A stretch of 64,000 nt of DNA from assembly GCA_035502095.1 (NCBI GenBank), contig DATJUX010000029.1, forward strand, positions 1 through 64,000. Direction: 5' to 3'. The notes under the pieces are model-generated. The model was not told the origin of the DNA. It saw only the letters and a list, made by a program, of their open reading frames with translations, and made no database searches. The stretch comes from JAKANT01 sp035502095 (GTDB lineage Bacteria; Pseudomonadota; Gammaproteobacteria; Burkholderiales; Burkholderiaceae_F). The position numbers were made by a program, and so were the translations under genes. Shown one piece after another: positions 44,379-53,403 of the stretch (position 1 is the stretch's first letter; every line of letters begins with the position of its first letter).

Positions 44379-45328
44379 ACCTCGCCCTCTCGACGCGGCG
44401 CCGCCCCTACCTGCTCGCGCTGGCGGTGTTTCTGCTCCTTTGCGTGATCAACACGATCCTGCAGCCGAGCTTCCTGCGCTTCGGCGTCGCCGCATCGAAC
44501 GTGGCGGCGTTTCTTCCCATGGCGCTGGTCGCGATCGGCCAGACCTACGTGGTGCTGGCGTCCGACATCGACCTTTCCGCGGGCACGATCGTATCGCTGG
44601 TGAATGTCGTCGTGGTCTCCATCATCGACGGCATGGGCGGCTCGGGCGTGTCGATCGCCCTCGGGTTCGCGGTCGGGCTGGCACTGGGAATCGCGGCCGG
44701 GCTCTTCAACGGGCTATGCGTCGCGGTGCTTCGGTTCCAGCCCATCGTCGCCACCTTTGCAAGCGGCATCGTGTTTGCCGGCATCGCGCTCTGGATCCTC
44801 CCCGAGGCGGGCAAGCAGGTGCCGCCGGTGGTCTACGAGGCTTATTCCGGTGCGCTCCTCGGCGTGCCGACCGTGGTGCTGATCCTGCTTGCCGTCATCG
44901 GTTTTGCGCAATTCGTCGCCCGTTCGCCGTTCTACTACGCGCTGCGCGCCACCGGCGGCAACATGCAGGCGGCCTATCAGTCCGGCGTGCCGGTTGCGCG
45001 CGTGCGCATCGGTGCCTACACGATCTCGGGCCTTTTTTCCGCGCTGGCAGGACTCGCCCTGGTGGGTGAGACGGCATCGGGCGATCCGCTCATCGGCGGT
45101 GCGTTGACCCTGTCTTCGGTGACCGCGGTGGTGCTCGGCGGCACCGCGCTCAAGGGCTGCATCGGCGGCGTCGCGGGCAGCATCCTCGGCGCGTTCATTC
45201 TCGGCCTGATCAACAACGTCATCTTCTTTGCGCAGCTGCCGTTCGAATGGCAGGGATTGATCCAGGGCTTGATCATTCTCGCCGCGCTGGCAGGAGGGGT
45301 GGTGATGGCGCGCGGAAAGAACGGTTGA
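44375..45328 (+). CDS. Sugar ABC transporter permease 1
   Basis: The 317-aa inner-membrane permease of the RbsC/BPD_transp_2 family has 8-9 hydrophobic segments. The cytoplasmic loop carries the EAA-like ALRATGGNMQAAYQSGVPVARVRIGAYTISG. LVAIGQTYVVLASDIDLSAGTIVSLVNVV is the family signature. Its start overlaps the ATPase stop (ATGA), and its stop overlaps the second permease start (TGATG). Confidence 0.88.
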   Translation: MNLALSTRRRPYLLALAVFLLLCVINTILQPSFLRFGVAASNVAAFLPMALVAIGQTYVVLASDIDLSAGTIVSLVNVVVVSIIDGMGGSGVSIALGFAVGLALGIAAGLFNGLCVAVLRFQPIVATFASGIVFAGIALWILPEAGKQVPPVVYEAYSGALLGVPTVVLILLAVIGFAQFVARSPFYYALRATGGNMQAAYQSGVPVARVRIGAYTISGLFSALAGLALVGETASGDPLIGGALTLSSVTAVVLGGTALKGCIGGVAGSILGAFILGLINNVIFFAQLPFEWQGLIQGLIILAALAGGVVMARGKNG

Positions 45329-46287
45329 TGCGCGCGCGGTTGTACGGCGTGCTGCGCCAGCCCCTGTCGATCGCCGCGCTCGCGATCGTGGTGCTGCTCG
45401 CGGCCGGCGAGCTGCTGTCGCCCGGCTTCGTTTCCCAGCGCCAGCTGGTCACCCTGCTCAAGGTCGCCGCGCTGCTCGGCGTCGTGGCGGCCGGGCAGAA
45501 CCTGGTCATCCTGGGCGGGCGCGAGGGCATCGACCTGTCGGTGGGCGGGATGGTTTCGTTCACCGCGTTCCTCGCCGGCAACCTCATGCAGCAACAGGAT
45601 GCCCTGCTCGCTCAAAGCGTCGTCCTGGTGCTCGGCGTCGGACTTGCCACCGGGCTGCTGAGCGGACTCGGCGTGACGCTGCTGCGCATCCCGCCGCTGG
45701 TCATGACGCTCGGCATGCTGGGTGTCGTGCAGGGCGGCCTGGTGCTGTTGACGCGCGGCGTGCCTTCGGGACGGGCCGCGCCGGCGCTGACCCGGATCGT
45801 GAACGAGCCGCTGCTTCTCGGCGTGCCCGGCATCGTGCTGATCTGGGCGCTGATCGGTGTCGCGCTCACGCTGGTCCTGCGCCGCACGACCTATGGATTC
45901 AACGTCTACGCGATCGGCACCAACGAGGCCGCGGCCGCGCTCGCCGGCGTCCCGGTGCGCCGTACGCGTGCGCTCCTGTACGCGCTCAGCGGATTCTTCG
46001 CGGCGGTCGCCGGCATCCTTTTGCTCGGCTACACGGAGTACGTGTTCGTCGGCTCCGGCGACCAATACATGCTGCCTTCGATCATCGCCGTCGTCATCGG
46101 CGGCACCTCGCTCGCCGGCGGCAGCGGGGGCTATGTCGGAACGATGGCCGGTGCGATCGTGCTGGTGCTGCTGCAGAGCATCCTCACGACCCTGAACATC
46201 CCGCCGTTCGGGCGCCAGATCGTCTACGGCCTGACGCTGCTCGCGCTCATGCTGCTCTACGGCCGGCAGCGCACGCTGCGCGCTTGA
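45328..46287 (+). CDS. Sugar ABC transporter permease 2
   Basis: The 319-aa paralogue of permease 1 has the family signature VVAAGQNLVILGGREGIDLSVGGMVSF and the loop YAIGTNEAAAALAGVPVRRTRALLYALSG. Two unlike permeases in one operon imply a heterodimeric channel, in contrast to the single-permease ribose-type system at 50.7-54.4 kb. Confidence 0.88.
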   Translation: MRARLYGVLRQPLSIAALAIVVLLAAGELLSPGFVSQRQLVTLLKVAALLGVVAAGQNLVILGGREGIDLSVGGMVSFTAFLAGNLMQQQDALLAQSVVLVLGVGLATGLLSGLGVTLLRIPPLVMTLGMLGVVQGGLVLLTRGVPSGRAAPALTRIVNEPLLLGVPGIVLIWALIGVALTLVLRRTTYGFNVYAIGTNEAAAALAGVPVRRTRALLYALSGFFAAVAGILLLGYTEYVFVGSGDQYMLPSIIAVVIGGTSLAGGSGGYVGTMAGAIVLVLLQSILTTLNIPPFGRQIVYGLTLLALMLLYGRQRTLRA

Positions 46288-46331
46288 CGCGGCCGCTGCC
46301 GGGCCCTCGAGTGCCGCGCCCAGGCGCGTGA

Positions 46332-47219
46332 TCAACCGCCTCGTGCCCGCCGTCTGATCACCCGGGTGCGCGCGTCGATCAGGAACATGTACAAGGCCAA
46401 TAGCGTGCTCGCAGCGAGCACCGCGAGGTAGACAGAAAGACTTGCCACGTTCACGCTTGCCGTACCGCCCGTCGAGCCGTAGTAGTCAGCCATCGTCGCG
46501 CCGTCGCTCGAACCACCCAACAAGCGCAAATACGGCGCGAACAGGACGACGTCGTAGGCGAGGAAGGACCAGAGCGGCGGGGCGCCCATGCTCCAGCGCG
46601 GATGTGCGACGGCGTGGAGGAAATACGTTGCGGCGCCGAGGAAGATCAATCCGAAGAGCACCGAATCCTGTGTCTGCAGATTCCACGGAAACACGTGCGG
46701 CGCCTGAAGCGTCAGCGCGGTCCCCACCGCTACAAGCGTCGCGGCAAACGCCACGAACGCTCGCCGCACGAGGGTGGGCATCGGGCGCGGATCGCGCAGA
46801 ACGATCTTGCGGCTCCAGAGATAAAGCCCCGCACCGAGTGCCGTCGCACCGAGCGTCACGGCGATCGGGCCTGACACCGGTTCTTCCCAGCGTGCCCAGC
46901 GCAAGGCCAGGTAGACGGTGGCGCCGGCGTTCACGACCAGCGTGTTGATGCCGATGCCGGCGAACGCCGCGAATTCGCCGGTGGTGCCGATCCAGACCAG
47001 GGGCGCTCCGATAGCCGCCGCGATCGACGCAAGGAAGACAAACGACATTCCGACGTCCGGCCATGGCCACAACGAAGTTGCCCAGCTCCACTTGTTGTAC
47101 AGGGCCAACGCGAGCGCGAACCAGAGACCGCCGCCGAGCAGACAGACCGCCCGGATAGCCAACTCATGTATCGACGCGGTGTGACCGTGCCCGGCGGGTG
47201 CAACGTGAATTTCCGACAT
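46332..47219 (-). CDS. Polytopic membrane protein of unknown function
   Basis: The 295-aa protein has about eight hydrophobic segments, e.g. AVCLLGGGLWFALALALY, DVGMSFVFLASIAAAIGAPLVWIG, AVTLGATALGAGLYLWS and LSVYLAVLAASTLLALYMFLI, and a basic C-terminus (RTRVIRRRARGG). A His-containing N-terminus (HVAPAGHGHTASIH) precedes the first helix. The ATG at 47219 follows GGGAG by 7 bp. I do not recognise the family. Confidence 0.6.
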   Translation of the reverse strand: MSEIHVAPAGHGHTASIHELAIRAVCLLGGGLWFALALALYNKWSWATSLWPWPDVGMSFVFLASIAAAIGAPLVWIGTTGEFAAFAGIGINTLVVNAGATVYLALRWARWEEPVSGPIAVTLGATALGAGLYLWSRKIVLRDPRPMPTLVRRAFVAFAATLVAVGTALTLQAPHVFPWNLQTQDSVLFGLIFLGAATYFLHAVAHPRWSMGAPPLWSFLAYDVVLFAPYLRLLGGSSDGATMADYYGSTGGTASVNVASLSVYLAVLAASTLLALYMFLIDARTRVIRRRARGG

Positions 47220-47377
47220 GGTCTTCTCCCAGGGCTGCACGCCGACGACTTCCCGTCGAGCGCTGCTGTCGGACATACGCACGATCGAGCGGCGTCGGAT
47301 GCAGGCGCGCCGGCTTCAGCGCCCATGACTTGCTCAGGCGCTTCGCGTTGGCGGCAGTCGCTGACAACGAGGTGCGC

Positions 47378-48247
47378 TCATTGCCCGCTGCCATCGCGTT
47401 GCGAGAATACTTGCCGGAGGAAGCCCGCGGTCGCGATCCGCGCGGCGGGAAGATTGAGGAGCGTGTGCGGCGCACCCGGAATCAGAACGATGGTGGCCTG
47501 CTTGTTCCCCGCGAAGGCGGTCGCGCAGTTGCCGCGCGCGGCATCGTTGCCCAGCCAGGGATTCGACGGCGAAAAGAAGGGGTCGGTCGAACTGATGATG
47601 TTCAGCACCGGCGCCGGACCCCCGGCATAGGTGCGGTGCGTCGCGACGAAGTAGTTGTCCTCGCAACTCCAGGCGAAAATCATCCTTCCGACGAGACCCT
47701 GGTCCGCGTGCCGTGCGACCGCCACGGCACCTTCGCTCGCCCCGGCGAGGACGACGCGCGTGACATCGGCCCAGGAAACCCCGGACAGGGCCGCGAGCGC
47801 CGCGTCCGCCTCCTGCGCACGCAATGCATGAATGCGTTCGTAGGTCGGCTTGTCGATCGGAGATTTGTAGGTCACCCGATCCGGGAGCGCGAACGAATCC
47901 GGCGCGACGCTCGCCACGCCCTGTGCGGCGAGCCAGCGTTGCCACTCCTCGATCGCCTTGAGCGACAGGCCCGACGACCCGTGCAGGAACACGACCACCG
48001 GCACCTTCCGCGTGGCGCCTGCCGGCATTTCGCTCCAGCGGCCGAAGAATGCCGCTCCGCTCTCCGCCGGCAGCGCGAGCTGCGCGCGCTGCACGCTTGC
48101 GGCGAGCGATGCCGGCGTATGTTCGACAGCATGGCCGCTCTTCTCGCCCGCCGGCGAAGGCGCGGGCCCGGGCGCGGCGGGCGGAACCGACGCGCATCCC
48201 GCGAGGCAGGCGGCAAAGCAGAGCAATGCGGCGCGCGGAACGGTCAT
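47378..48247 (-). CDS. Lipoprotein alpha/beta-hydrolase (dienelactone hydrolase-like)
   Basis: The ~289-aa protein has a lipoprotein signal, AALLCFAACLAGCASVPP (lipobox LAGC). The hydrolase domain carries the oxyanion HG in VVVFLHGSSGLSLK, the nucleophile Ser in VVLAGASEGAVAVAR, and the C-terminal His in LIPGAPHTLLNL. It probably acts on ester substrates at the inner face of the outer membrane. The ATG at 48247 is preferred over a GTG three codons upstream; neither has a strong ribosome site. Confidence 0.7.
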   Translation of the reverse strand: MTVPRAALLCFAACLAGCASVPPAAPGPAPSPAGEKSGHAVEHTPASLAASVQRAQLALPAESGAAFFGRWSEMPAGATRKVPVVVFLHGSSGLSLKAIEEWQRWLAAQGVASVAPDSFALPDRVTYKSPIDKPTYERIHALRAQEADAALAALSGVSWADVTRVVLAGASEGAVAVARHADQGLVGRMIFAWSCEDNYFVATHRTYAGGPAPVLNIISSTDPFFSPSNPWLGNDAARGNCATAFAGNKQATIVLIPGAPHTLLNLPAARIATAGFLRQVFSQRDGSGQ

Positions 48248-48384
48248 CGACGGCACATGAAGACAAACAATTTATCAATCTAGCTCGATGCGCAGGCCCG
48301 CGTGGCTGCAATCAGCGTTCGGCTTGCTCTGCGTCAAGACGCTCGCGCCCCTGGAACGAACAATGCCGACGCAGGAGGCGAGCC

Positions 48385-48744
48385 ATGACGACCATCAGGC
48401 AGGTACACGACGACATCCCGGGGACGATGCTGTTCGACTCGCGCGCGGCGCGCAAGGGCTATGCGCTCAACAAGATGTGCTACTCGTTCAACGACAAGGC
48501 GAACCGGGACGCGTTCGTCGCCGACGAGGCTGCGTACTGCGCACGCTACGGACTGAACGCCGAACAACGGCAGGCCATCGCGGAACGCGACGTGCTCAAG
48601 CTGCTGGCGGCCGGCGGCAACGCCTACTACCTGGCCAAGTTCGCCGGCATCTTCGGGCTGGACATGCAGGACATCGGGGCGCAACAGACCGGCATGAGCA
48701 AGGAGGCATTCAAGGCCAAGCTCGTCGCTGCGCGCGATCACTGA
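48385..48744 (+). CDS. ligA: Protocatechuate 4,5-dioxygenase alpha subunit
   Basis: The 119-aa small subunit of the LigAB extradiol dioxygenase has GTMLFDSRAARKGYALNKMCYSFNDKANRDAFVADEAAYCARYGLN and AGGNAYYLAKFAGIFGLDMQDIGAQQTGM, both characteristic. It caps the active site of the beta subunit encoded 16 bp downstream. AGGAGG lies 7-8 bp before the ATG. Confidence 0.9.
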   Translation: MTTIRQVHDDIPGTMLFDSRAARKGYALNKMCYSFNDKANRDAFVADEAAYCARYGLNAEQRQAIAERDVLKLLAAGGNAYYLAKFAGIFGLDMQDIGAQQTGMSKEAFKAKLVAARDH

Positions 48745-48760
48745 CGGCGGGAGGCGCGTC

Positions 48761-49600
48761 ATGGCAGAAATCATCGGCAGCTTTTACACGTCGCACGTGC
48801 CCGCGATCGGCGGCGCGATCGCCAAGGGGCAGCAGGCCGCGCCGTACTGGAAGCCTTTCTTCGACGCCTTTCCGCCGGTGCGCGGCTGGATCACGGCGGC
48901 GCGCCCGGACATCGCGGTCGTCGTCTACAACGATCACGGGCTGAACTTCTTTCTCGACAAGATGCCGACCTTCGCCGTCGGCGCCGCGCCGGAGTACCGC
49001 AACGCGGACGAAGGATGGGGCATCCCTCAGGTCGCCCCGTTCCAGGGCAACGAGGATCTGTCGTGGCACCTCGTCGAATCACTGGTCGCGGCGGACTTCG
49101 ACATCGTCACGTGCCAGGAGATGTTCGTCGACCATGCCTTCTCGCTGCCGATGGCGCTGTTGTGGCCCGACCAGCGCTGGCCGGTCCGCGTGGTACCGGT
49201 CTGCGTGAACACCGTTCTGTTCCCGCTGCCGTCGGCGGCGCGATGCTGGAAGCTGGGCCAGGCCATCGGCCAGGCGATCCAGAATTGGGACAGCGATGCG
49301 AGAGTCGTCGTGATGGGAACCGGCGGCCTGTCGCACCAGCTCGAAGGCGAACGTGCGGGACACATCAACAAGGCCTACGACCAGCGGTTCCTCGACAGCC
49401 TGAGCGGCGACCCGACGTGGGTGACCCGCCAGAGCATCAACGACATCGTGAGGGAGGTCGGCACGCAGGGTGTCGAGCTGCTGAACTGGCTGGTCGCACG
49501 TGCCGCCATGCCCGGCGCCGTGAAGGAGGTGCACCGGACCTATCACATCCCGATCTCGAATACGGCGGCAGCGGTGGTCGCGCTCGAAGCGAGGCATTGA
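48761..49600 (+). CDS. ligB: Protocatechuate 4,5-dioxygenase beta subunit
   Basis: The 279-aa catalytic subunit keeps the class III extradiol site: H12 in YTSHVPAIGG and H59 in VVYNDHGLNFF as Fe(II) ligands with a later Glu, and the catalytic His192 in GTGGLSHQLEG. The pair opens protocatechuate between C4 and C5 to 4-carboxy-2-hydroxymuconate semialdehyde. Gallate is a possible alternative substrate. PobA, which makes protocatechuate, is encoded 7 kb away, but ligC and later genes are not in the window. Confidence 0.9.
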   Translation: MAEIIGSFYTSHVPAIGGAIAKGQQAAPYWKPFFDAFPPVRGWITAARPDIAVVVYNDHGLNFFLDKMPTFAVGAAPEYRNADEGWGIPQVAPFQGNEDLSWHLVESLVAADFDIVTCQEMFVDHAFSLPMALLWPDQRWPVRVVPVCVNTVLFPLPSAARCWKLGQAIGQAIQNWDSDARVVVMGTGGLSHQLEGERAGHINKAYDQRFLDSLSGDPTWVTRQSINDIVREVGTQGVELLNWLVARAAMPGAVKEVHRTYHIPISNTAAAVVALEARH

Positions 49601-49732
49601 AGCCAGGCGTGGCCTGCTGCGGGCGCCCTTCGGCACCTGCGCCGACACCGACACGGAACGACCCGTTGAGCATCACGGGGGAAGTGACCGCCCCGCAAAC
49701 GGGCGGCTGGGCATGAAGCGAGGAGTGCTGCG

Positions 49733-50665
49733 ATGACCGCTGCGTCGATTGCCGTTTTCGGCAGCGTCAACGTCGACGTCACCGCGTTCTGCGCGCGCCT
49801 GCCCCGTCCCGGCGAAACCATTCACGGGCGCGGCTACTCGATGACCTTGGGTGGCAAAGGCGCAAACCAGGCCGTCGCCGCCGCCCGGCTCGGGGCACAT
49901 GCGTCGCTGATCGGCCGCACCGGAACCGATGCGTTTGGCGCTCTCGTGCGTGAACGGCTCGGCACCTACGGCGTCAATCTCGACCGGCTGCACGCGCAGC
50001 AGGGAGCGGCGACCGGCGTCGCCGTGATCAACGTCGACAGCCGTGCCGAAAACACCATTGTCGTCATCGGCGGCGCGAACATGCTCGTCGACGCGACCGA
50101 TGTCGAGCGCGCGCTGCCGACGCTGGCCGCGGCGCAGGTCCTGCTGCTGCAGCTCGAGGTTCCGCTCGAGGCCGCGCTGGCCGCGGCCGCGCGAACTCGT
50201 GCGGCCGGCGGAAAAATCATGCTCGATCCCGCTCCGGCCCCGGCAGCCGGACTGTCCGCCTCGGTCTACGCCGCCGTGGACATGCTCACGCCCAACGAGA
50301 CGGAAACCGAGGCTCTCGTCGGCTTGCGACCGCAAACACCGGCCGACGCGGCGATTGCGGCGGCGCGCCTGCGCGAGCAAGGAGTACGCACGGCAATCAT
50401 CAAGATGGGCGCGGCCGGCGTGTTCTTCGATGGCCCGGAGGGCTCGGGTTACGTGCCGCCGTTCTCCGTGGCCGCCGTCAACAGCGTCGGCGCCGGCGAC
50501 TGTTTCAACGGCGGACTCGCGTTCGCGCTCGCTCAAGGTCGCGTCTTGCCCGAAGCCGTGCGCTTCGGCGCGGCCTGCGGCGCCCTCGCCACGACAGGTC
50601 CGGGCGGCGCGGCGTCCGCACCCGCGCTCGCCGACGTCGAGGATCTTCTGCGCGCGGTCGGCTGA
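49733..50665 (+). CDS. rbsK: Ribokinase
   Basis: The 310-aa PfkB-family kinase has GSVNVDVTAFCARLPRPGETIHG, the ribose-binding GGKGANQAVAAARLG at residues ~41-55, NTIVVIGGAN, and the catalytic NSVGAGDCFNGGLAFAL with GAGD base at ~255. It phosphorylates ribose at O5. It converges on the ribose-type ABC genes. AGGAG lies 7 bp before the ATG. Confidence 0.88.
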   Translation: MTAASIAVFGSVNVDVTAFCARLPRPGETIHGRGYSMTLGGKGANQAVAAARLGAHASLIGRTGTDAFGALVRERLGTYGVNLDRLHAQQGAATGVAVINVDSRAENTIVVIGGANMLVDATDVERALPTLAAAQVLLLQLEVPLEAALAAAARTRAAGGKIMLDPAPAPAAGLSASVYAAVDMLTPNETETEALVGLRPQTPADAAIAAARLREQGVRTAIIKMGAAGVFFDGPEGSGYVPPFSVAAVNSVGAGDCFNGGLAFALAQGRVLPEAVRFGAACGALATTGPGGAASAPALADVEDLLRAVG

Positions 50666-50710
50666 ACGCGGACCCGCGCTTCGCGCACTGGATGACGAGT
50701 TTCGCTGCAG

Positions 50711-51736
50711 TCACCGCGTCTCCAGCTTGCGCAGGAACCGGTCGCGGTACGCATCGAGGATGACCGCGAGCACGATCACGGCGCCGATGACGATCGGCTT
50801 GAAGTTGTCTCCGATGCCAAACAGCTGCAACCCCGTGCTGAGCACCTGCAGGATGCACGCGCCGACCAGGGTCCCGATGATCGATCCCTTGCCGCCGCTC
50901 AGGCTGGTGCCGCCGATGATGACCGCCGCGATCGCGTTCAGCTCGTATCCGACGCCCGCGATCGGGCTGCCGACGTTCAGTCGCAGCAGGTAGACCATCG
51001 CCGCCGTGCCGGCGGTGAGCCCGCTGATCGTGAACGCCGCGATCTTGTACTTGCGCGGCGAGTGACCGGACAGCCGCACCGCTTCTTCGTTCGTGCCGAT
51101 GGCGAAGATGAAGCGGCCGAACACGGTGAACCTGAGGATGAACCAGCCGATGGCGATGACTGCGATCGCGATCAGGAAGATCGTCGGAAACACGCCGGCG
51201 ATGATCGTGTTGCCGAAATCGACGAACGGTTGCGGCAGGCCCGTGATGGTCGAGTTGTTGCTGACCACGCGCGCCGCGCCGCTCGCCATGTTGAGCATGC
51301 CGAGCGTCACGATGAAGGACGGGATCTTCCACTGCTCGCAGATGAATCCGTTGATCAAGCCGCACGCCGCTCCCGTGCCCATGCAGCCCAGCAGGGCCAG
51401 CGGCACGGAGACGATGACCGGGAGGTCCGGATTGGTCATGATCAATGCGCCGACCACGGTGCACAGCGCAAGCACCGAGCCGACGGAAAGGTCGATGCCG
51501 GCAGTGAGGATCACGAACGTCATTCCGGACGCCAGCACGGTGTTGATCGCGATCTGCACGAAGATCTTGAGGAAATTCTCGGTGGTCGCGAAGTACGGCG
51601 CGGTGAGCGAGAAGAAGATCACGATCAGCACCAGCGCAAGAGCGACGCCGGCATCGCGCATCAGGAACTGCAACGCCTGGCTCCACCGGCCGCCGTGACC
51701 GCGCGTCTGGGCGCCGGTGTCAGTGGCTTGGCTCAA
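50711..51736 (-). CDS. rbsC: Ribose-type ABC transporter permease
   Basis: The 341-aa RbsC-family permease has VLASGMTFVILTAGIDLSVGSVLALCTVVGAL, FAIGTNEEAVRLSGHSPRKYKIAAFTISG and GGTSLSGGKGSIIGTLVGACI. Its start lies inside the end of the ATPase gene (17-bp overlap), so the two are translationally coupled. Confidence 0.9.
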   Translation of the reverse strand: MSQATDTGAQTRGHGGRWSQALQFLMRDAGVALALVLIVIFFSLTAPYFATTENFLKIFVQIAINTVLASGMTFVILTAGIDLSVGSVLALCTVVGALIMTNPDLPVIVSVPLALLGCMGTGAACGLINGFICEQWKIPSFIVTLGMLNMASGAARVVSNNSTITGLPQPFVDFGNTIIAGVFPTIFLIAIAVIAIGWFILRFTVFGRFIFAIGTNEEAVRLSGHSPRKYKIAAFTISGLTAGTAAMVYLLRLNVGSPIAGVGYELNAIAAVIIGGTSLSGGKGSIIGTLVGACILQVLSTGLQLFGIGDNFKPIVIGAVIVLAVILDAYRDRFLRKLETR

Positions 51737-53300
51737 GGTCGAACTCCTCGTACGCGAGTGAGAGTATGCGGTGCTGGTCGAAATCCGGCCGCATCATCTC
51801 GCCGACGATCCGCCCGCGCGCGAACACGATGATGCGGTGGCAGATGCCGATCAGCTCCGGCAGGTCGGACGAGACGACGACGATGCCGCGGCCGGTCGCT
51901 GCGAGGTTCCACAGCAGCTCGTAGATCTCCTCCTTGGCCCCCACGTCGATGCCGCGCGTCGGTTCGTCGCAGATGAGAACCTTGGCGCCGCGAAACAGCC
52001 ACTTCGCGATCACCACCTTTTGCTGGTTGCCACCGGAGAAGTTGCGGACCGTCTGGAAGATCGAGGGTGTCTTGATGCGCAGTTCCTTGACCAGGTCGGT
52101 GGCGGCACTGTTTTCTTCCGAGCGGTGCAGCACTCCCAGATGCGACACCTTGGCAAGATCGGTGATGGTGATGTTCTCGACGCAGGACAGGCCCAGCATC
52201 AGCCCCTGGTTCTTGCGATCCTCCGTCAGCAGGCACAACCCGTGCTCGACCGCATCCTCCGGCGAGTCGATCGCGACTTCGGCACCGTCGACGAGAATCC
52301 TGCCGGCGACACATGGGTCGGCACCGAACACGGCGCGCATCGTCTCGGTCCGGCCGCTGCCCACCAGGCCGGCGACGCCGACGATCTCGCCGCGCCGGAC
52401 GCTGAACGACACCTCGGGCAGGGACGCGCTGCGCCGCAGGCCTTCGACCCGAAGAATCTCTTCGCCGACCCGCACATCCTCCCGAAACACGTGCTCGGCC
52501 TTGATGCTGCGGCCGACCATCATGCGGACGATGTCCGTGATCGCCAGGCCTGCCAGCGGGCGCGTGGCGACCACCTGGCCATCGCGCAGCACCGTGACAC
52601 GGTCTCCGACTTCATAGATCTCGTGCAATCGATGCGAAATGTAGATGACCGTGACCCGATTCGCCTTCAGTCGTTTGAGGATCCCGAACAGGCGCTCGAT
52701 TTCCCTGGAGGTCAACGTCGCCGTCGGCTCGTCCAGGATCAGGAGCTTGCTGTCGTAGCACAGCGCCTTCGCGATCTCGACCAGCTGGGTTTGCGCAACG
52801 CCAAGGCGTTCGACCGGGATGGTTGGCGGGATGTCCAGGCCGACCTGGGCCAGCAGGCCGGTCGCCCGCCGGTTCATCTCGGCATAGTTCACGAGCCCGT
52901 GGTGCTGCGGCAGGCTCTCGAACAGCAGGTTCTCTGCGACCGTGAGGTGCGAGAGCATGTTCAGCTCCTGGTGCACGACGCGGATTCCAGCGCGATAGGC
53001 GTCCGTCGGCGTGCGCGGCCGATACGGCCTGCCGTCGAAGGTGATCTCGCCTTCATCGGCGATGTAGATGCCGGCGAGCAGATTGATCAGAGTCGACTTG
53101 CCGGCGCCGTTTTCGCCCAGCAGCACATGCGCTTCGCCGCGCTCGATCTCCAGCGATACGCCCTGCAGCGCACGCACGCCGGGGAAGCGCTTGCCGACGC
53201 CCGTCAACCGGAGGATCGGGTCGCCCGCCACCGCTGACGCCGGCTCGAGCGGCGCTCGCCGTCCCGACTCAGTCGCCCCCGGATCGATTGACGTTGCCAT
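51720..53300 (-). CDS. rbsA: Ribose-type ABC transporter ATP-binding protein
   Basis: The 526-aa tandem-NBD ATPase has NBD1 Walker A GENGAGKSTLINLL and Walker B LLILDEPTATL. NBD2 has GLVGSGRTETMRAVFG, the signature FSGGNQQKVVIAKWLF and Walker B VLICDEPTRGID. The order matches RbsA. It is separated from the binding-protein gene by a strong intrinsic terminator. Confidence 0.9.
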   Translation of the reverse strand: MATSIDPGATESGRRAPLEPASAVAGDPILRLTGVGKRFPGVRALQGVSLEIERGEAHVLLGENGAGKSTLINLLAGIYIADEGEITFDGRPYRPRTPTDAYRAGIRVVHQELNMLSHLTVAENLLFESLPQHHGLVNYAEMNRRATGLLAQVGLDIPPTIPVERLGVAQTQLVEIAKALCYDSKLLILDEPTATLTSREIERLFGILKRLKANRVTVIYISHRLHEIYEVGDRVTVLRDGQVVATRPLAGLAITDIVRMMVGRSIKAEHVFREDVRVGEEILRVEGLRRSASLPEVSFSVRRGEIVGVAGLVGSGRTETMRAVFGADPCVAGRILVDGAEVAIDSPEDAVEHGLCLLTEDRKNQGLMLGLSCVENITITDLAKVSHLGVLHRSEENSAATDLVKELRIKTPSIFQTVRNFSGGNQQKVVIAKWLFRGAKVLICDEPTRGIDVGAKEEIYELLWNLAATGRGIVVVSSDLPELIGICHRIIVFARGRIVGEMMRPDFDQHRILSLAYEEFDLEPSH

Positions 53301-53346
53301 CGCTACGCGAAGATTGCATCTCCGTCATGGAGAAACCGGCGAACGA

Positions 53347-53375
53347 AGAAAAAGGGCGCGGATGCTTCCGCGCCC
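53347..53375 (-). terminator. Intrinsic terminator between rbsB and rbsA
   Basis: Read on the minus strand, GGGCGCGG and CCGCGCCC form an 8-bp perfect GC stem (53354-53375) with a 6-base loop, followed at once by TTTTT. Transcripts starting at rbsB would partly stop here, giving more binding protein than ATPase and permease. Confidence 0.75.
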
Positions 53376-53403
53376 CTGTCCGGCCCGTTCGGCCGGGGCG
53401 CCA

